Below are positions 21,051 through 21,194 of a stretch of DNA of 21,194 nt, piece by piece. The notes below the pieces were generated by a model. That model had not been told where the DNA came from. It saw only the letters and a list, made by a program, of their open reading frames with translations, and searched no databases. Position 1 is the first letter of the stretch, and each line of letters opens with the position of its first letter. Position numbers and translations under genes: made by a program. This DNA comes from Oscillospiraceae bacterium (GTDB taxonomy: Bacteria > Bacillota > Clostridia > Oscillospirales > Ruminococcaceae): positions 1 to 21,194 of the forward strand of contig JAAVIG010000042.1 in assembly GCA_014796735.1 (NCBI GenBank), in the 5' to 3' direction.

Positions 21051-21115
21051 CCGTCCACCCTTTTCAAAGGGTGGCGGGTTTCCAAAGGGCAAAGCCCCAT
21101 ACATGGGAACTTAAG
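21051..21115. repeat. GC-rich palindromic stretch, repeat-like
   Basis: Within AT-rich DNA lies a GC-rich block with CCACCCTTT/AAAGGGTGG (21055-21063 with 21066-21074), GGGC-AAA-GCCC (21087-21097) and further CCC/GGG pairs. The CTTTGCCCTTTGG wording resembles interspersed palindromic repeats seen in Clostridia genomes, but copy number cannot be judged from one window. No gene is seen in 20957-21194; the 63-aa reading frame there lacks a ribosome binding site. Confidence 0.45.
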
Positions 21116-21194
21116 AAAACAAATATAAAATAAAAAAATATATCCATAATTGCTCCAATGTGTTATAATTTGATTGAAGACCAAAAACACAAAA

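Noticed and set aside
20999..21190. 63-aa minus-strand frame at the right end
   Set aside because: It runs through the palindromic repeat-like block and lacks a ribosome binding site.

Overview
The window looks like chromosome of a gut-type Clostridia (Oscillospiraceae, Ruminococcus-like). This rests on the moderate GC with AT-rich spacers, strong AGGAGG-type ribosome binding sites, a CUT1 sugar importer of the LplABC/YtcQPO type, and small housekeeping genes typical of Firmicutes (trmK, rqcH, DUF1858, VanW family). The genus is an inference; no rRNA or other marker is present.

Region 1 (1-8068, minus strand) is an eight-gene carbohydrate import operon, read right to left: an ECF-S-like membrane protein, two CUT1 permeases, a very large lipoprotein solute-binding protein, two small 4-TM proteins that overlap translationally, an MsmX/UgpC-type ATPase, and a third 4-TM protein. 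A hairpin terminator follows at 153-188. Beyond it (6-113) are two sequence-related perfect palindromes of unknown role.

Region 2 (8069-10422) diverges from the operon: a promoter (8368-8396), a pectinesterase without a signal peptide, and an AraC-family regulator. Together with region 1 this suggests import of methylated pectic oligosaccharides and their demethylation inside the cell.

Region 3 (10423-11526) is the most unusual part. A 67-aa XRE repressor faces, across an AT-rich control region, a plus-strand cassette of a 28-aa peptide gene and a small two-helix membrane protein gene. Three TTGA-N6-TCAA palindromes lie on the -35 elements of predicted promoters in both directions, as in a compact autoregulated switch. 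The membrane protein has lost a C-terminal four-cysteine zinc ribbon to a one-base frameshift in an A5 run. A perfect 22-bp-stem palindrome and a bidirectional terminator follow.

Region 4 (11527-20860) is all minus strand. Read in transcription order it holds DUF1858, trmK, a DUF4241 protein, a Nif3-family protein, rqcH, a RhuM-family gene, a 125-aa unknown, valS and a VanW-family gene. Most are housekeeping; rhuM and the 125-aa gene look accessory. The right end (20861-21194) holds a promoter, a leader hairpin and a palindromic repeat-like stretch.
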